From contig NZ_JBGFSJ010000004.1 of the NCBI RefSeq assembly GCF_041365695.1, positions 434,001 to 498,000 of the forward strand: a stretch of DNA of 64,000 bases, read 5' to 3'. Numbering within the stretch: position 1 is the first letter of the stretch; every line of letters begins with the position of its first letter. The notes under the pieces were generated by a model. The model did not search any database. It was given only the letters and a program-made list of their open reading frames with translations, and was not told where the DNA came from. Shown here piece after piece: positions 36,198 to 45,246 of the stretch. Both the position numbers and the translations under genes were made by a program. The DNA is from Rhodosalinus sp041365695. Lineage in GTDB: Bacteria; Pseudomonadota; Alphaproteobacteria; Rhodobacterales; Rhodobacteraceae.

Positions 36198-37124
36198 CTA
36201 CTGCGGCGCAGGTCGCGCCGATCGCACAATTTCGGAGAGTTGCACGACCGAAGCCTCCAGCGCCGGACCATCCCGCAATGCGAGGAGGTCATGGTATTGC
36301 GCGGCTTCTTCGACTGTGGCCACCGGGCCGAGGGTGACTCTCAAAACGCTGCGGCGGAGGCCGAAGAGGGCGAAACCAGCACGTGTGAAAAGGTCGAACA
36401 GGTCTTCCTGGTTGTTGGCGCCCTCGAAAATGCAAAAGCGCAGGCCGGGCATGGCGACGAGCGCGGGAAGGACCTTTGGCTCGGCACCCTCGATGTCAAT
36501 CTTAACGCCAAAAGAACGTTCACCGACGAGAGGCGCGACATAGGCGGCGGTGTCTTCCGTGGGGATCGCGATCTCGCGCGTCTCTCCCCTCAGCATTTTG
36601 TCTGCCTCAAGGGTCGCCATTCCGGAATGGGTCGCCGGCACGCGCAGCGTCAGCGTCCCGGCCGAGTCGTAGAGCGCACAGCGGTGCAACTTGACCGCGT
36701 CCGCAAGCCCGGCTGCAGCGATGCCGGCGGCTACGGTGTCAGCCAAGGCGGGCTGCGGCTCGAACAGGTGGACCGGGACGGTCGGCCCAAAGCGGGACGC
36801 TACGCTAAGACCCACGGTCGCATAGTTTGCTCCGATGTCCAGAAAGACATCGCCGTCCCGCAGGAGCGCCCGCGCGAGGCGTGACACCTTGAAATCGTTG
36901 GAGCCGAAGAGCCAGAGGATGCGCCCGTGATAATCGCGGGTATCGACCTCGAGCGGCACACCTTCCAGCGTGGTCGTGGGCAGAAGATGGTGGCCCTGGC
37001 GCTGCAGTTTGGCGAACAACCGGTTCGTCACTGGGTTGAATGCCATTTTCGTCAGGCCGGAATTCGGTGTCGCCTTCCGCAACAGCGCCGCATAGAGGCG
37101 CAGGACGGTCATGGTCAGAGACAT
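36198..37124 (-). CDS. FkbM family methyltransferase
   Basis: A 308-residue SAM-dependent O-methyltransferase of the FkbM type, commonly methylating sugar hydroxyls in polysaccharide loci. Motifs: GRILWLFGSNDFKVSRLARA before the core, VFLDIGANYATVGLSVA (motif I), VHLFEPQPALADTV (the FEP segment) and VKIDIEGAEPKVLPALV, with a C-terminal cap. The start at 37124 (MSLTMTVLRLY) gives a family-like N-terminus. Minus strand, divergent from the GT2 gene at 37459. Confidence 0.87.
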   Translation of the reverse strand: MSLTMTVLRLYAALLRKATPNSGLTKMAFNPVTNRLFAKLQRQGHHLLPTTTLEGVPLEVDTRDYHGRILWLFGSNDFKVSRLARALLRDGDVFLDIGANYATVGLSVASRFGPTVPVHLFEPQPALADTVAAGIAAAGLADAVKLHRCALYDSAGTLTLRVPATHSGMATLEADKMLRGETREIAIPTEDTAAYVAPLVGERSFGVKIDIEGAEPKVLPALVAMPGLRFCIFEGANNQEDLFDLFTRAGFALFGLRRSVLRVTLGPVATVEEAAQYHDLLALRDGPALEASVVQLSEIVRSARPAPQ

Positions 37125-37458
37125 GCGGCGTTACTCCTTTTGCCGGCACGCGCAACGACCGGTCATTCCCGTTGCTTTCTGACCCCAGCCATAAACGGCC
37201 CGACCGGAGAGATCAGCCCCGGCTTGCGCGACATGGCTCAGCCCGATCACACACATCCGTGCCGTCTTGCCGTCGATTGCGTGAGTCAATGTCATGGGTT
37301 ACCAACCATGTCTATTCATACATTGCTCGGCACCGCCGCGTGCTCAAGTCGCGCGACGGACAGACGTCGCGCACGAGTTAACGCAACATAAGTGGGTTTT
37401 GTAAGATATGGCGAACGATATTCATCCTCATGCCACAATCCGGCAGCAGTAGCACGGC
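37125..37458. other. Divergent intergenic region
   Basis: 334 bp between fkbM and the GT2 gene, holding both promoters. No gene or strong dyad is supported. Confidence 0.4.
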
Positions 37459-38397
37459 ATGACTGGATCTTCCGACCCTTGCCGCGCCTATCTCGTCATC
37501 TCGCCCGGCCGGAACGAGGCGCAGTACATGCGCCGCACGTTCGATAGCGTGGTCGCACAGACCGAGCGGCCGGCGCGCTGGATCATCGTCGACGATGGCT
37601 CCACCGACGAGAGCCCGGAGATCCTCGCCGAGTATGCCGCGCGGCATGACTGGATCAACGTGATCCGGCGCGAAGACCGTGGGCATCGGGCCGTGGGCCC
37701 AGGCGTGATCGATGCATTTTACGCGGGCCTCGATCTGGTTTCGCTCACCGATTACACGTACCTGTGCAAGCTCGACCTCGATCTGGATTTGCCGCGAGGC
37801 TATTTCGCCGGTTTGATGGACCGGATGGAGGCAGATCCCCGCGTCGGCACCTGTTCTGGTAAGGCCTATTTCAAAGACAGGGCCGGGCGGTCCATCAGCG
37901 AAGGCATCGGAGACGACGTTTCTCTCGGCATGACCAAATTCTACCGGACTCCCTGTTTCCGGCAAATCGGCGGTTTCGTGCGGGAAGTCATGTGGGACGG
38001 GATCGATTGCCACAAGGCCCGGATGCTGGGGTGGAAAGCCGTGAGCTGGCGAGACCCGGAGCTCGAATTCGAACATCTGCGCCCGATGGGGTCGAGCCAG
38101 CAGAACATCTACGCGGGGCGCCGGCGCCACGGGCGCGGGCAGTATTTCATGGGAACGGACCCGCTCTACTTTCTGGCCACGGCGGTCAACCGGATGCGCT
38201 ATCGCCCCTATCTGCTGGGGGGACTCGCCACGCTGCAGGGCTACTTGGGCGCATGGTGGCGAGGGGAGGCCCAACTGCCCGACCCCGAGTTGCGCGCCTT
38301 CATCCGCGCCTACCAGCGCGAGGTCCTCTGGCGCGGAAAGGCCCGTACGGTCGTTCGGATCGAGGCGGAACGTGCGGCGGTTTGGAGCGGTGGGTGA
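37459..38397 (+). CDS. Glycosyltransferase family 2
   Basis: A 312-residue GT-A glycosyltransferase. YLVISPGRNEAQYMRRTFDS starts the domain; IIVDDGSTDESPEIL is the nucleotide-binding aspartate region; KLDLDLDLPRGYF occupies the DxD position; FRQIGGFVREVMWDGIDCHKARMLGW is the acceptor-side GT2 segment. After the catalytic domain, residues 230-312 form a helical tail rich in arginine. Inverting transfer onto the lipid-linked EPS repeat is presumed. Followed by a second GT2 gene after 62 bp. Confidence 0.87.
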   Translation: MTGSSDPCRAYLVISPGRNEAQYMRRTFDSVVAQTERPARWIIVDDGSTDESPEILAEYAARHDWINVIRREDRGHRAVGPGVIDAFYAGLDLVSLTDYTYLCKLDLDLDLPRGYFAGLMDRMEADPRVGTCSGKAYFKDRAGRSISEGIGDDVSLGMTKFYRTPCFRQIGGFVREVMWDGIDCHKARMLGWKAVSWRDPELEFEHLRPMGSSQQNIYAGRRRHGRGQYFMGTDPLYFLATAVNRMRYRPYLLGGLATLQGYLGAWWRGEAQLPDPELRAFIRAYQREVLWRGKARTVVRIEAERAAVWSGG

Positions 38398-38459
38398 CGC
38401 AGCTTCAGGTTGCCAGAACAAGCGCTTTTTAGCACGTTGTGCCGGAGGGCCTTCGAAAC

Positions 38460-39380
38460 ATGTCTACACGCACAAATGGATTAGCGAAGGAAATGACGAG
38501 ATCAGTAAGTGTTATCATCCCGGCGTACAATGCCGATAGATTCCTGAAAGAAGCGGTGCACTCCGTTTTCCAGCAATCGGTTCCGCCTTTGGAAATCATC
38601 ATCGTCGATGACGGATCACAGGATCGTACGCTGGAAACGGCTCGCGATCTGGCCTCGCAGGATGCGAGGATAGCGGTTTTGACGGGCCCGAACGGTGGCG
38701 CTGCGGCGGCGCGCAATGCCGGTTTGTCGAAAGCGAGTGGAGATTACCTCCTGTTCCTCGACGCCGATGATCGTTTACACGAGAACGCGATCCGGGATCA
38801 CTTGAGAGCCTTCGCGGAACGAGCCGACGCCGCGATGGTTTTCGGATCGAACGACGTTATCGATGAGAACGGAAACCTCCTGCATGCCAACCCGACACCA
38901 ATAGAAGAAGTCAAGCTGCAAGATATCGCCTTGCGTGTCACGCCTTGTCCATCGCAGTGTTTGTATCTAAAGTCTGCTATTCAAAAAGTTAATGGTTACA
39001 ACGAGGCATTTAGATATTCTCAGGACATAGACCTTAATCTTAGACTAATTCATGTTGGAAGAATTTTCAGTCACGGAATCAAGGTAATGGATTATCGCCG
39101 CCATCCACACCAATCAACAAGTAATGGAGCGAGAATATGCAAAGGGCATCTTAAGGTGCTCGAGAGTAATTTGGGAATATCAGCTCCTTTTCCAGATTTA
39201 GACCTGCTGTCCCGCGCACGGACCAAGTGGTTCTCAAGGTATGGCTATCGACAACATCTTGTCGCGCTCGGAGCTCTCAGACGCGGTCGTATTTTCGAAG
39301 CAGTTGTTGCTGCCCGGCTTGCGTTTCTCCGCCTAAGGTCACGGCTTCGAGGCGAAAACTGGCAGCCGAGGCGATCATGA
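38460..39380 (+). CDS. Glycosyltransferase family 2 with internal base-composition shift
   Basis: A 306-residue GT-A enzyme: SVSVIIPAYNADRFLKEAV, EIIIVDDGSQDRTLET, NGGAAAARNAGLSKASGDYL, FLDADD as the DxD motif, then YNEAFRYSQDIDLNLRL as the acceptor segment. The first 480 bp and the last 180 bp are GC-rich, but about 38940-39200 is AT-rich with different codon choice, as if a segment had been replaced by recombination. ATG 38460 is chosen for a GGAGG 11 bases upstream; ATG 38493 is possible. The 3' end overlaps the convergent acyltransferase gene by 6 bp. Confidence 0.85.
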   Translation: MSTRTNGLAKEMTRSVSVIIPAYNADRFLKEAVHSVFQQSVPPLEIIIVDDGSQDRTLETARDLASQDARIAVLTGPNGGAAAARNAGLSKASGDYLLFLDADDRLHENAIRDHLRAFAERADAAMVFGSNDVIDENGNLLHANPTPIEEVKLQDIALRVTPCPSQCLYLKSAIQKVNGYNEAFRYSQDIDLNLRLIHVGRIFSHGIKVMDYRRHPHQSTSNGARICKGHLKVLESNLGISAPFPDLDLLSRARTKWFSRYGYRQHLVALGALRRGRIFEAVVAARLAFLRLRSRLRGENWQPRRS

Positions 39381-40529
39381 TCTTCTTCGCTCCGTGCGTG
39401 GGGGCCGTGAATTGGCATGGGGTGGCGGTTTCTTTCGGAACTGCATGAACCAGACCTCGAAATATCGGTAACTTGTTTCCGCAATCATGATCGACAGGGC
39501 ATAATAAATAACCAGGATCCACCCTGCGCCTGTGAGGCCCAGCTCCTCGAACCCCTTCATGACCAGGGAGAGCGCAAAGAGGTGATAGAGGTATATCCCG
39601 TAGCTTATCTGCCCGATTCGGGCGATCGGTTGCAGCTTCAACACGGGTGCCATGGCGTGATCTTCACGGATCACGAGGCTCACAAGCATCAGGCACATCA
39701 GGCTGTGCACCAGCAAGTTCGGCAGGCCTTCGAGAGCGCCGGGGAAAGCCCCCAGAGCAAGGAGGAGACAGGCAAACCAGAGCCAGGGGGCACCCGGGAA
39801 GGCGGTGATCGGTCGGAGAAAGGAAAAACCCGCCGGCCGGTTCAGAAGAATCGCGACAAGCGAGCCCATAAGGATCGGCGCATAGGTGGCTCCGCCGATT
39901 TGCAGACGCAGATGCGCGATGTCGATCGGATGAATTCCAACCAAGGCAAACGCCCCTATTGCCGCCAACACATTCACCGAGATCAAAGCAAGCAACACCG
40001 AAACGATCCAGCCCCTTGGAACCAGAAGCAGCAGTGCGGGCCAGACAAGGTAATACTGCTCCTCCACCGCCAGTGACCAGGTGGGGGCCAGAAAGCCGAT
40101 ATCCTCCACCGCCAGGAAGTTCGACAGAAATAGGTAGTAGTAAGGCAGGATCTGCAGCTGTTCGGTGTGGTTCTTGATAACGATGGCGTAGAAGGCGGCC
40201 AGGCTGACCACGAGGAAGTAGATCGGGATAATGCGCAGGATGCGCCGCCAGTAGAAACCTCGGAGGCTGAACGACCCTTCGGCCGCCTCTTCCCGAAGAA
40301 GCAGGGTAGTGATCAGGAAGCCGGAGAGCACGAAGAAGAAATCGACGCCTACATGGCCGCGCGCGAAAAGCATCATCGCGTCGGGGCGGTCCGGCATATG
40401 ATGCCAGATCACGGCTGAAATGCAGATGAACCGCAAGCCGTCGAGACTCGCAAAATGACGCGTCGCCAAATAGCGAACGTGGCAAGGTTTATCAGTCTTC
40501 ATAGAGAGCGCCACGCCCGCTGATATCAT
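39375..40529 (-). CDS. Acyltransferase 3 family membrane protein (OafA/ExoZ-like)
   Basis: A 384-residue integral membrane O-acyltransferase, likely acetylating a sugar hydroxyl of the EPS. Ten or so hydrophobic segments; family motifs HFASLDGLRFICISAVIWHH (the conserved histidines), RGHVGVDFFFVLSGFLITTL, RRILRIIPIYFLV and SLAVEEQYYLVWPALLLL, then GQISYGIYLYHLF near the end. Start ATG 40529 directly abuts the sulfotransferase stop (TGA-ATG), so it is translationally coupled to it. Confidence 0.88.
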   Translation of the reverse strand: MISAGVALSMKTDKPCHVRYLATRHFASLDGLRFICISAVIWHHMPDRPDAMMLFARGHVGVDFFFVLSGFLITTLLLREEAAEGSFSLRGFYWRRILRIIPIYFLVVSLAAFYAIVIKNHTEQLQILPYYYLFLSNFLAVEDIGFLAPTWSLAVEEQYYLVWPALLLLVPRGWIVSVLLALISVNVLAAIGAFALVGIHPIDIAHLRLQIGGATYAPILMGSLVAILLNRPAGFSFLRPITAFPGAPWLWFACLLLALGAFPGALEGLPNLLVHSLMCLMLVSLVIREDHAMAPVLKLQPIARIGQISYGIYLYHLFALSLVMKGFEELGLTGAGWILVIYYALSIMIAETSYRYFEVWFMQFRKKPPPHANSRPPRTERRRS

Positions 40530-41456
40530 TCATTTCAACCACTTGATGGTCTTCTCATCCATTCTGCGTTGCGCGTTTTCTGACAGCCTTGGCAGGCGAA
40601 GTCGGTGCGCCACCGCGACCACCAGCGGATCGAGCAGCCCAAAACGCCGGATGCGCCTAGACCATGTCGCGCGTTTGTTTCCAAGCGTCAGTGAGAGCTT
40701 CTCGAAACCGGACGGATGATGTGGCGCAATCCCGCTCGGGTGATAGCCTGCGGCTGCCAGCATTGGACCGATCTTGGCTTCCACAAGTCCGACCCCCCGC
40801 GGGCTCTGCGTGCGTTTCCACTCGAATATCAACTTCGGTGACGGCTTCGAATAGGTGCTGGTCTTGTCGTAGTCGATCATCACCGGTTCATAGTCGACGC
40901 CGATGAATTGCCAGATTCGGCTCAGCGTTTCTTCGGGCACATCGATCAGGCTCTCATAATGGATCGTGAGATACTGCCCCGGTTTCAGCCGAGGGGCGAC
41001 CCTTGCCCAGTCGCGTTCGGTGTCCATCCAGTGATCAACACCATGGTTGACATTGCCCGCCCACCCCATGCCAATGCTGAAACGTGCCACGTCCCGCGCA
41101 TCACGCAGGAAATGAATGATACGGAGGTCGGGATACAGCGCGACCGCCTTGGAGATGTGACGATGCAGCATCAGAACGGCTGTCCAGTCCACCCCGGAAA
41201 TCCGGCCGATCAGTGCATCTGGCGTCAGCTCTGGCAGGGGTTGGTCGGCGTAACGCTCTCGGTGTGCGCGATAGATGCGGTCACGTTCCAGCGCCTTTTC
41301 ATCGTACGAGTCCTCGTCACGCAGATGATCGCAGATGAAATCCGTTTCGCCGGGACAGGACAGCCTCGAATGGGCATCGAGCATCAACCGGAGCATCGTC
41401 GTGCCCGAGCGCAGGGCGCCATAGACGGCGACGGGTTGTTTCGACATTCCGATCAT
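40530..41456 (-). CDS. Sulfotransferase
   Basis: A 308-residue PAPS-dependent sulfotransferase. The 5'-phosphosulfate loop is VAVYGALRSGTTMLRLMLDA near the N-terminus; the 3'-phosphate motif is RIIHFLRDARDVARFSI around residues 115-130; HYESLIDVPEETLSRIWQFI is the next conserved region. The start at 41456 gives an ATGA overlap with the preceding gene (41453-41456); ATG 41447 is a close alternative. Between a methyltransferase and an acyltransferase, it most likely sulfates the exopolysaccharide. Confidence 0.85.
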   Translation of the reverse strand: MIGMSKQPVAVYGALRSGTTMLRLMLDAHSRLSCPGETDFICDHLRDEDSYDEKALERDRIYRAHRERYADQPLPELTPDALIGRISGVDWTAVLMLHRHISKAVALYPDLRIIHFLRDARDVARFSIGMGWAGNVNHGVDHWMDTERDWARVAPRLKPGQYLTIHYESLIDVPEETLSRIWQFIGVDYEPVMIDYDKTSTYSKPSPKLIFEWKRTQSPRGVGLVEAKIGPMLAAAGYHPSGIAPHHPSGFEKLSLTLGNKRATWSRRIRRFGLLDPLVVAVAHRLRLPRLSENAQRRMDEKTIKWLK

Positions 41457-42103
41457 CCGCCACACGGCCCTGTATTGCTGCGCTCGAAATGCCGCATCCG
41501 CGGCCAGATACGATGAAGTTCTGCACGAATACGACCGAAGTCGAAGCTGCGCGGGGCATTCTCAGGCCTCGCTTCGAAGACGGCCAGACGCTCGACCGTC
41601 TCGACCGGGCGACAATAGCGCTCCACAACATGATACCTTGGCCGGTTTTCATAGTCGTCGAACAGGATACGGGTCGGGCGTCGGAGGTTCGCAAGGCAGG
41701 TCAGAAAGCAGCCGATCCTGAAGCGACCGTCGATCAGGATCAGGTCGGGGTGAAGAAAATCCTCTCGTTTCCAGACGGAACGTGAATAGTCCAGATAACG
41801 CAGGACATGGCGTTTGCGGTACCGTTCCGGATGTCCCCACTCCCGGGTCGGGCCAATATCGGCATGATGAACGGTCACCGCCGCGTCCGGGTGCTGCGCT
41901 GCAATGTATGAACGAAGGCCCTCGGCCCAATTCTCATCGCTCTCGACACTGAAGGTCCTTGTTCCGGGCAGCCCGGCGGCCAGAACCGTGGAGCCACCCG
42001 ACCCGTACTCCAGTATCACATGCGCTTTCGCGTATTCTCGGCGAACGCGCTCTGCAACAGCAGGCGGAAAGGTCAGCTCCGGTTTCGATCGTATCGGTGT
42101 CAT
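41453..42103 (-). CDS. SAM-dependent methyltransferase-like protein
   Basis: 216 residues. The core VILEYGSGGSTVLAAGLPGT, with FSVESDENWAEGLRSYI, matches a family of class I methyltransferase-fold proteins with an EYGSGGST motif I in place of the usual D/E-GxGxG. DLILIDGRFRIGCFLTCLAN is the motif IV/V region, followed by RILFDDYENRPRYHVVERYC. Start ATG 42103 (MTPIRSKPELTFPP) is the typical family N-terminus; the frame is open to 42217. It is coupled by ATGA to the sulfotransferase. Substrate unknown, presumably a sugar. Confidence 0.75.
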   Translation of the reverse strand: MTPIRSKPELTFPPAVAERVRREYAKAHVILEYGSGGSTVLAAGLPGTRTFSVESDENWAEGLRSYIAAQHPDAAVTVHHADIGPTREWGHPERYRKRHVLRYLDYSRSVWKREDFLHPDLILIDGRFRIGCFLTCLANLRRPTRILFDDYENRPRYHVVERYCRPVETVERLAVFEARPENAPRSFDFGRIRAELHRIWPRMRHFERSNTGPCGG

Positions 42104-42203
42104 GGAATATTTCTCAAGTAAGCCGGTATTTAGTATCAGAGCCCAGCTGGCGATTTGGTTCGCGAGGAGGTATCCCGAAACAACGTCAGAATTGGGTGCA
42201 CTA

Positions 42204-43469
42204 TCAGGACATTTCACGGGCAGATTTTAATGGTTCAGGGCGAGGATTGTGACCGCCTTCGCCGACAAAAAGTGCAGCGATTCGCGCAGCTTCCCGGTGC
42301 GCGTCGAATTCGGCCTCTACCTTGGCGCGGCCGGCCGCGCCCATACGGGTGCGCAGAGCCGGATCGTCGGCAAGCGCGCTGATCCGGCCCGCGAGGCTTT
42401 CGGCGTCACCAGGCGGCACGAGAAAACCGTTCGCGCCGTCCTCGACAAGTTCAGCGACCCCGGCCACCTGTGTCGCGATGACCGGTCGTTCGCTGGCGAG
42501 TGCTTCCATCAGGACGACGGGGAGCCCTTCAGCAAAGCTGGGCAACACAAACGCGTCGGCAGATTGCAAGGTTGCGGCCACCTGGTCTTGCGACATGTAG
42601 CCTGCGAAACGCACTACATCGCCAAAAGGCTTTGCCAGTTTCTCCAGATGCGCCCGATCCTCGCCGTCACCTACCAAAGTCAGTCGCAGATCAGGGTGAG
42701 CGGCCCACGACTTTCGGAAGGCCTCGAACAAAACGCGCAGCCCTTTCACAGGTGCCAAGCGCCCAACAAAGATAAGGTGCATGCCTGTGCGAGACGCCAG
42801 AGCGGGATGAGCATAAAGATCGGGGAAAACACCGCAATGCACGATCCGTAGTTTTTGCCACTGGTCCGGAGCGCAAAACAACATGGCCTGGCTGCGGGCA
42901 AAATGACTGATGCAGGCGACGAAGTCGGCTCTCGCGGTTTTCTCGCGCAGCTGCCAAGTATCAGGCTCGCACAAGTCCGATGGTCCATGCAGCGTGTAGC
43001 TGAAAGGAATGCCGGATATTTTGGAGGCAAGCATCGCGACATTGGCACTGGCAGTGGCGAAATGGTTGTGGAGGTGGTCGATGTTCCGGGCCACGAGGTG
43101 TCGGGCGAGAATCATCGCCTCTGCCAGGTAGGCCAGCTGTTTCAGGCCGCCCCGGATGCCGGGCGGCGCCGTGCGCCAGGCCAGCGCCAGCGTCTGCAGC
43201 GCGCGGCTTGGACGGGCGAGCGTGAAAAGCAGGGCGCGTGGCAGGATGGTCGGCCGGCGTGCCGCATCGAGAATGTAGAAACTGTCGGCTTCGGCCTCGC
43301 GCTCCTCCGGGCCGTTGAGGTGGGTAGGGTCGGGCCGGCGGACAGAGCAGGTCTCGACCGCGAAGCCAAGCGCCCGAAGCCCGGCTATCTCGCGCTGGAT
43401 GAACGTGTGCGACACCGCCGGGTAAAGCGAGGTCAGATAGGCCAGGCGTGGCAAGGGGCGGCGGGGCAT
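42204..43469 (-). CDS. Glycosyltransferase family 4 (EpsE-like)
   Basis: A 421-residue GT-B glycosyltransferase of the exopolysaccharide GT4 group. N-terminus RLAYLTSLYPAVSHTFIQRE, then HLHNHFATASANVAMLASKI, FSYTLHGPSDLCEPDTW, IVHCGVFPDLY, LIFVGRLAPVKGLRVLFEAF, LVGDGEDRAHLE, then SFAEGLPVVLMEALASERPV with the EX7E signature and DGANGFLVPPGD. Complete. Transcribed ahead of the methyltransferase/sulfotransferase/acyltransferase set, 100 bp away. Confidence 0.88.
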   Translation of the reverse strand: MPRRPLPRLAYLTSLYPAVSHTFIQREIAGLRALGFAVETCSVRRPDPTHLNGPEEREAEADSFYILDAARRPTILPRALLFTLARPSRALQTLALAWRTAPPGIRGGLKQLAYLAEAMILARHLVARNIDHLHNHFATASANVAMLASKISGIPFSYTLHGPSDLCEPDTWQLREKTARADFVACISHFARSQAMLFCAPDQWQKLRIVHCGVFPDLYAHPALASRTGMHLIFVGRLAPVKGLRVLFEAFRKSWAAHPDLRLTLVGDGEDRAHLEKLAKPFGDVVRFAGYMSQDQVAATLQSADAFVLPSFAEGLPVVLMEALASERPVIATQVAGVAELVEDGANGFLVPPGDAESLAGRISALADDPALRTRMGAAGRAKVEAEFDAHREAARIAALFVGEGGHNPRPEPLKSAREMS

Positions 43470-43734
43470 GCCGGGAATTACCTTTCCTTTACGACGTTGT
43501 TATGTCCGAGCCGGTCATGCGGGTAAACCCGCGCCTGCGGGAAGAACGGCTTGTCGCCTGTCCTTGGACAATCGCCGTGCCGGAAGGCACAAAATGCGGC
43601 CTGAAGCGTATCCGTCCAGGCTGGGGTGTCTCAATGCGATGTGCTAGAAGCCGGGGCGACGGAAGCAATTGGTCAGACGCATGCGTGCACCCGAGCCGCT
43701 GAATTTCAACATCTTGCAGGGGACTGGCTGAGTC

Positions 43735-45246
43735 ATGGTGCCGCCGCTCCTGGCCCTTTTCGCGTGGCCCCTCGTCAGCGTGGCTTTCTTCCGGAAGCTG
43801 CGCCTGCCGCTTGCCATCCTCGTCACGATCGTCGGCGGCTTTCTGTTCCTGCCGGAGAACACGTCGCTGAACCTGCCCGGCGTGCCCGCCTTCGACAAGC
43901 GCTCTATCCCGGCGCTCACGGCGTTGGTACTGGCACTTGTCTTCGCGGATCGGTCAGCCTCAGAGGCGCGTCCGGATGGCCTCATACCCCGGCACCCCGC
44001 GCTTCGCCTCCTCATCGCCATGCTTCTGGGGGGAGCCGTGCTGACGGCGCTGACGAACACCGATCCCTTGACATACGGTTTCCGCCGCCTGCCGGCGGTC
44101 ACTCTTTACGATGCCGTGGCCATGGCCGCTGCCGCACTCCTGATGCTCCTGCCGCTACTTCTGGCGCGTCGCTTCCTGGCAAGCCCGGAGACCCATCGCC
44201 TGTTGCTGCTGGTCCTCTGCGTGGCAGCGCTCGGCTACTCGCTGCTGGCGCTCTTCGAAGTGCGCATGTCGCCGCAACTGAACAGGTGGGTCTATGGATT
44301 TTTCCCGCACAGTTGGGCGCAGCACGTCAGGGGCGGCGGCTTTCGCCCGGTTGTATTCCTGCAGCATGGTTTAGTCCTTGGCATCTTCCTGTGCATGGCA
44401 TTGCTGGCAACGGTTGCCCTGTCTCGGATAGACGCGCGGCGACGCGGCGTGTTCCTTCTGGGTGCATTATGGCTTCTGGGCACGCTTGTCCTGTCGCGCA
44501 CTCTCGGGGCACTCTTCATCGCCACCGCGCTCGTGCCGGTGATCCTGGTTCTCGGCGTGCGCGGCCAGCTCCTGGCGGCGGCGGTGATCGGGAGCCTCAT
44601 CCTCGCCTATCCGGTGGCACGCGGTGCAGATGTTGTGCCAGTCGATCGCGTGCTGCAACTCGCAGAGGGTATCGATCCACAACGGGCGGCATCGTTCGCG
44701 ACACGGCTTGAAAACGAGGAGCGCATGCTGGCGAAGGCGAACGAACGGCCGTTCTTCGGGTGGGGGCGCTGGGGCCGGTCCCGCGTCTACAACGACGCGG
44801 GAGGCGACATCACGATCTCGGATGGCGACTGGATCATCACGCTGGGCGTCAGGGGGTGGGTCGGCTATATCGGGCTCTACGGTCTTCTCACCCTTCCCAT
44901 TCTTCTGTTGTTCGCTCACCGACGCAAATATGGCGTGGGCATGGAAAGCTCGGCGCTGGCCGTCATCCTGGCAGCCAACCTAGTGGATCTCGTCCCGAAC
45001 AGTTCCAACACCCCGCTGACCTGGCTTCTGGCCGGGGCTCTCTGGGGTCGGCTGGAGTGGCAAGCGGCGGAGAGCCGGCCCAAGGTGGTGGCAGAAACTT
45101 CCGGGGGCGACGGCGCCGGTTACCGCCCCCCAACCGCCTTGAACGAACCGGCCGAGCGTGCCTTGATGCAGTCACAAATCCGCTATACCCGGCAGACCAA
45201 ACGTATCGAGCGCGCAAAAGCAGGCACGAAATCCACCTCCACATGA
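43735..45246 (+). CDS. Wzy/O-antigen-ligase-like membrane protein (EPS polymerase)
   Basis: A 503-residue protein with about 11 hydrophobic segments and a long periplasmic loop near residues 300-360 (ATRLENEERMLAKANERPFF, then GWGRWGRSRVYND), where Wzy_C/WaaL proteins place their conserved region. The cytoplasmic tail (about 430-503) is polar. In a Wzx/Wzy pathway it would polymerise repeat units delivered by the flippase at 27020. Start ATG 43735 follows AGGGGA. The stop overlaps the next gene's start (ATGA at 45243). Confidence 0.78.
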   Translation: MVPPLLALFAWPLVSVAFFRKLRLPLAILVTIVGGFLFLPENTSLNLPGVPAFDKRSIPALTALVLALVFADRSASEARPDGLIPRHPALRLLIAMLLGGAVLTALTNTDPLTYGFRRLPAVTLYDAVAMAAAALLMLLPLLLARRFLASPETHRLLLLVLCVAALGYSLLALFEVRMSPQLNRWVYGFFPHSWAQHVRGGGFRPVVFLQHGLVLGIFLCMALLATVALSRIDARRRGVFLLGALWLLGTLVLSRTLGALFIATALVPVILVLGVRGQLLAAAVIGSLILAYPVARGADVVPVDRVLQLAEGIDPQRAASFATRLENEERMLAKANERPFFGWGRWGRSRVYNDAGGDITISDGDWIITLGVRGWVGYIGLYGLLTLPILLLFAHRRKYGVGMESSALAVILAANLVDLVPNSSNTPLTWLLAGALWGRLEWQAAESRPKVVAETSGGDGAGYRPPTALNEPAERALMQSQIRYTRQTKRIERAKAGTKSTST

